In this document: one piece after another, positions 6,423 through 8,632 of the stretch
How positions within the stretch are numbered: position 1 is the first letter of the stretch
Layout of the letters: every line of letters starts with the position of its first letter
DNA from: an uncultured Chloroflexota bacterium
GTDB lineage: Bacteria > Chloroflexota > Anaerolineae > Caldilineales > Caldilineaceae
DNA length: 8,632 nucleotides
Assembly: GCA_903879975.1 (NCBI GenBank)
Contig: CAIRNL010000423.1
Location: forward strand, 1 to 8,632
Direction: 5' to 3'
Notes under the pieces: model-generated
Database searches by the model: none
Seen by the model: the letters and a program-made list of their open reading frames with translations, nothing else
What the model was told of the DNA's origin: nothing
Translations under genes and position numbers: made by a program

Positions 6423-7610
6423 ATGTTTGCTCGAATCAACTGGCGTCACTTTGACTGGCTGCTGCTCTGGGTCGTACTCATCTTGTGTGGTTTCGGCGTG
6501 GCGATGATCTACAGTGCCACGCACAATTCACCGGATCTGGCCGATTACTGGAGGCGACAGGTCAACTTTGTCGGCATTGGCCTGGTTGCGCTCTTTTTCG
6601 TCGCCCTGCTCGACTATCGCCAGCTATCGTTGTTGGCTGTGCCGTCTTTCCTGATTTTTATCGTCCTGCTGGTCGTCGTCTACTTCTTTGGCGACACGCA
6701 GGGCTCCGGTTCGCAGAGCTGGATCGCAGTCGGCGGCACATTGGTGCAGCCAACGGAAGCCGGCAAGTTCCTCATCATCATCTTCCTCTCGTGGTACTTG
6801 AGCTGGTTCCGCGCCAGCATGCAAAAATTACCCTACCTGATCATGGCCCTGGTGCTGCTCTTCATGCCGCTCATTCTCGTCTACATCCAGCCCGACTTCG
6901 GCATGACCATCACCTACGCCTTCCTGGGGGGCGCGCTGATCCTAGCGGCTGGGGTACGCTACCGCCATTTGCTCATCCTGGGTACAGCGGCGTTGGCCAT
7001 CGTGCCGCTCCTGGCGTCGACACTCCAGGGCTACATGCTGGCACGCATCTGCATCTTCTTGCCCATCGACGAAGCCACTGGCCAGATCAGCGCACCCCTG
7101 CTGGGCTTCCTGCGCACAACCTTCTCCAGCCTGCCTAGCGAGTGCGTGCAGCCGGCAGCGAACACAGCAGCCTCCTACAACGTGGACCAGGCGCTCATTG
7201 CCGTCGGCAACGGCGGCTTGACCGGCATGGGCTGGGTGCAGGGAACGCAAAACCAACTGCACTTCCTGCGCGTGCGCCACACCGACTTCATCTTCAGCGT
7301 GATTGCCGAGGAGCTTGGGCTGATCGGCGCATCTCTGATTCTGCTGTTGCTTTTGTTCGTGATCTGGCGCGTGCTGAACATCGCCGATCGCGCCCAGGAC
7401 CCATTCGGCAGGCTGCTGGCAACCGGTGTCGCCGCACTGGTCTTTTTTCAAGTGGTCATCAACGTGGGCATGAATCTGAAAGTCATGCCCGTCACAGGCC
7501 TGACCTTGCCGTTCATCAGCTATGGGGGCAGTTCGCTGGTATCGATGTTATTCGCAATCGGACTGGCAGAGAGCGTGGCCATGCGCCACCGCAAGATCGA
7601 ATTTTTCTAA
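6423..7610 (+). CDS. rodA: RodA/FtsW-family (SEDS) peptidoglycan glycosyltransferase
   Basis: The 395-residue polytopic membrane protein has about ten helices and SEDS-family signatures: DYWRRQVNFVGIGL, GSQSWIAVGGTLVQPTEAGK (94-113), IQPDFGM (155-161), YNVDQALIAVGNGG (252-265), GTQNQLHFLRVRHTDFIFSV (274-293) and LTLPFISYGGSSL (360-372). The family polymerises lipid II with a class B PBP for wall elongation (RodA) or division (FtsW). Absence of an FtsW-like tail and the N-terminus MFARINWRHFDW favour RodA. Asp288 in HTDFIF is the position I believe to be the catalytic Asp. An in-frame ATG at 6279 would add 48 Arg-rich residues unlike the family and lies upstream of the likely promoter, so 6423 was chosen although its Shine-Dalgarno is weak (GGA at 6416-6418). 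About 30 extra residues (216-250) lie in the large external loop. No class B PBP or mre gene lies beside it. Confidence 0.92.
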   Translation: MFARINWRHFDWLLLWVVLILCGFGVAMIYSATHNSPDLADYWRRQVNFVGIGLVALFFVALLDYRQLSLLAVPSFLIFIVLLVVVYFFGDTQGSGSQSWIAVGGTLVQPTEAGKFLIIIFLSWYLSWFRASMQKLPYLIMALVLLFMPLILVYIQPDFGMTITYAFLGGALILAAGVRYRHLLILGTAALAIVPLLASTLQGYMLARICIFLPIDEATGQISAPLLGFLRTTFSSLPSECVQPAANTAASYNVDQALIAVGNGGLTGMGWVQGTQNQLHFLRVRHTDFIFSVIAEELGLIGASLILLLLLFVIWRVLNIADRAQDPFGRLLATGVAALVFFQVVINVGMNLKVMPVTGLTLPFISYGGSSLVSMLFAIGLAESVAMRHRKIEFF

Positions 7611-7685
7611 CATCGCTGCGCCCAGGAGCGCCACCAGGGGGCACCCTTCCCGCATGCCCTTTACTTGGATCGACCCAGCACACAG

Positions 7686-7724
7686 GAAGGGGCAGGGCAC
7701 ATGTGGAAGGTGTCCTGCCCCTTC
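7686..7724. terminator. Long GC-rich hairpin between convergent genes
   Basis: GAAGGGGCAGGGCAC (7686-7700) pairs with GTGTCCTGCCCCTTC (7710-7724): 15 pairs including one G-U, with a nine-base loop. It lies 75 bases after the rodA stop and 156 bases beyond the end of the convergent minus-strand gene. No T-run follows on either strand, so it is not a classical intrinsic terminator; it may still stop transcription or protect the mRNA 3' end. The rest of 7611-7880 shows nothing I can call. Confidence 0.5.
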
Positions 7725-7880
7725 AGCCGTCGCCATCCTTGCCAGGCGCAGGAAGAGTGGTTTCCGCGTCCAACATCCCGCCAGCCTCGCAGGGTGCGCC
7801 GGCCTCCCATCTCAGACATTCCGACTCCAATCCAAGACCCCGGCATCACAGCGGGCGACACGCAACCAGGAGCTGCCCGC

Positions 7881-8378
7881 TTACAGCTTGTCTCCGTACT
7901 GATCGCGCACATTGTCGAACAATTCGCCCGCATCGACCGTGCCGTCGAACTGGCGAAGATGGATTCTGCCCTGGTCGTCGGCGTACGCAACCTCACGGAT
8001 CTTTGCCCCAGCCCGCGCTATCAAGTACATACCGTACAAAATGCTGTTTGCGACCTGGACGCTGGCCATCGATCGCGGGGACGCAGCAGCCTCCGCGCCC
8101 AAAGCACGGATCGGCTCTTCCAACTCCGGAAAATTCCACGCTGCAGAGAGCACGATCAGCGCTGCGTTTTCAGCGTACCGAGCGTCGCCCTCCAATTGAT
8201 AGAGCATCGTGTCCACAGCACCGGCGTCCCGCGCATTGGCCATCAGATCGCGATACATCTCCTCATGGGTCATACCACCCGCCAGATCATGCATGAGATC
8301 TGCACAAATCTGGATTACCCTCTCTGCATCGACCTGGTGCTCGACCAGCACATCAACAAGTCCAGCCATGCGCGCCAT
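7881..8378 (-). CDS. Hypothetical protein, 165 residues
   Basis: I do not recognise the family. ATG 8378 is preceded by AGGAG (8390-8386) at seven bases, a good start. The protein is soluble-looking, acidic and largely helical: an N-terminal half with VDAERVIQICADLMHDLAGG, MTHEEMYRDLMANARDAG and a Tyr/Glu-rich middle (YQLEGDARYAENAALIVLSA, WNFPELEEPI), then a hydrophobic stretch VQVANSILYGMYLIARAGAK, and a C-terminal beta-like motif YADDQGRIHLRQFDGTVDAG ending in ELFDNVRDQYGDKL. No catalytic motif, signal peptide or zinc ligand set stands out. The opposite strand also has a long open frame over this region, but its composition (rich in Arg, His, Pro, no domain pattern) marks it as a shadow. 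The same frame remains open upstream to the window edge, so a longer protein is not excluded. Confidence 0.7.
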   Translation of the reverse strand: MARMAGLVDVLVEHQVDAERVIQICADLMHDLAGGMTHEEMYRDLMANARDAGAVDTMLYQLEGDARYAENAALIVLSAAWNFPELEEPIRALGAEAAASPRSMASVQVANSILYGMYLIARAGAKIREVAYADDQGRIHLRQFDGTVDAGELFDNVRDQYGDKL

Positions 8379-8632
8379 GAATTGTCTCCTGTTCGTACGT
8401 ATAGACGCCCAGCGTCCTATTGGATAGATGAATCTGCAACCAACTTGCTTGAAAGAATACTCGCCAACCCTTCTCCAGTCAATACAAATGGCGGTCCGCG
8501 AAAGACGCCGCCGATAGAACAGACGCTGCATTGCACCCATAACTCCTTCGATTGAAGAGTATGCAGCTCGATTTGCAACAAAGCTAAATAGGAACATTGC
8601 TCCCAAAAGTGCCAAAGGTAAGGTAATGAAAG
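8379..8632 (-). other. Upstream stretch of the hypothetical gene, open in the same frame
   Basis: These 254 bases are more AT-rich than the rest of the window. On the minus strand the frame of the downstream gene has no stop up to the window edge and would read FITLPLALLGAMFLFSFVA (8630-8574), a plausible membrane helix, followed by a basic segment (RRRLSR). It could be the C-terminal part of a fused or frameshifted membrane protein, an N-terminal membrane extension of the hypothetical protein starting beyond the window, or chance. No ribosome binding site precedes the internal TTG (8615). I see no clear promoter. Confidence 0.3.

Noticed and set aside
7142..8296. Plus-strand open frame of 384 codons overlapping rodA
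   Set aside because: It overlaps nearly 470 bases of the clearly real rodA in another frame and has the low-complexity Arg/Pro/His composition of a GC-rich shadow frame.
7665..8555. Long plus-strand open frame (296 codons) over the right end
   Set aside because: It is antisense to the 7881-8378 gene, which has a good ribosome binding site. The plus-strand translation is rich in Arg, His, Pro and Ser with no domain pattern and runs through the hairpin.

Overview
The window looks like bacterial chromosome of fairly high GC with classical AGGAG-type ribosome binding sites. No rRNA, tRNA or CRISPR is visible. The RodA homologue and the general protein flavour suggest Chloroflexota (filamentous or thermophilic relatives of Roseiflexus or Caldilinea). 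This is a judgement from family familiarity, not a proof, and the presence of an envelope sensor kinase and RodA fits many phyla.

Left end (1-850) is a small insertion-sequence graveyard on the minus strand. It holds the first 28 codons of a gene that runs off the window, with an N-terminus resembling an IS701-type transposase, and behind it a decayed DDE transposase (about 150-839). The decayed gene carries a frameshift, a nonsense codon and an internal deletion.

Plus-strand cluster (961-4610): a small antibiotic-biosynthesis-monooxygenase (ABM) fold protein, a Ca2+/H+ (cation/proton) antiporter of the CaCA superfamily, an OmpR/PhoB-family response regulator and its sensor histidine kinase. 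Antiporter and regulator are separated by only 25 bases and regulator and kinase overlap by 20 bases, so these three are very probably one operon. The regulator has no usable ATG, GTG or TTG at the start of its receiver domain; the best start is an ATT codon behind a good Shine-Dalgarno sequence.

Convergent to this cluster (4648-6018, minus) is a ferric-reductase/NADPH-oxidase-like membrane flavocytochrome. Its upstream region carries a direct repeat with 11-base spacing, which is the geometry recognised by OmpR/PhoB-family regulators. A reasonable hypothesis is that the neighbouring two-component system controls the reductase.

Right end: a divergent 404-base intergenic region leads to rodA/ftsW-type glycosyltransferase (6423-7610, plus), then a long GC-rich hairpin, then an unrecognised 165-residue protein on the minus strand (7881-8378) with a 254-base upstream stretch that stays open in the same frame up to the window edge. 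I see no clearly new multi-gene system here. The points most worth a second look are the ATT start, the 11-base direct repeat, the antiporter-sensor linkage and the unknown right-end protein.
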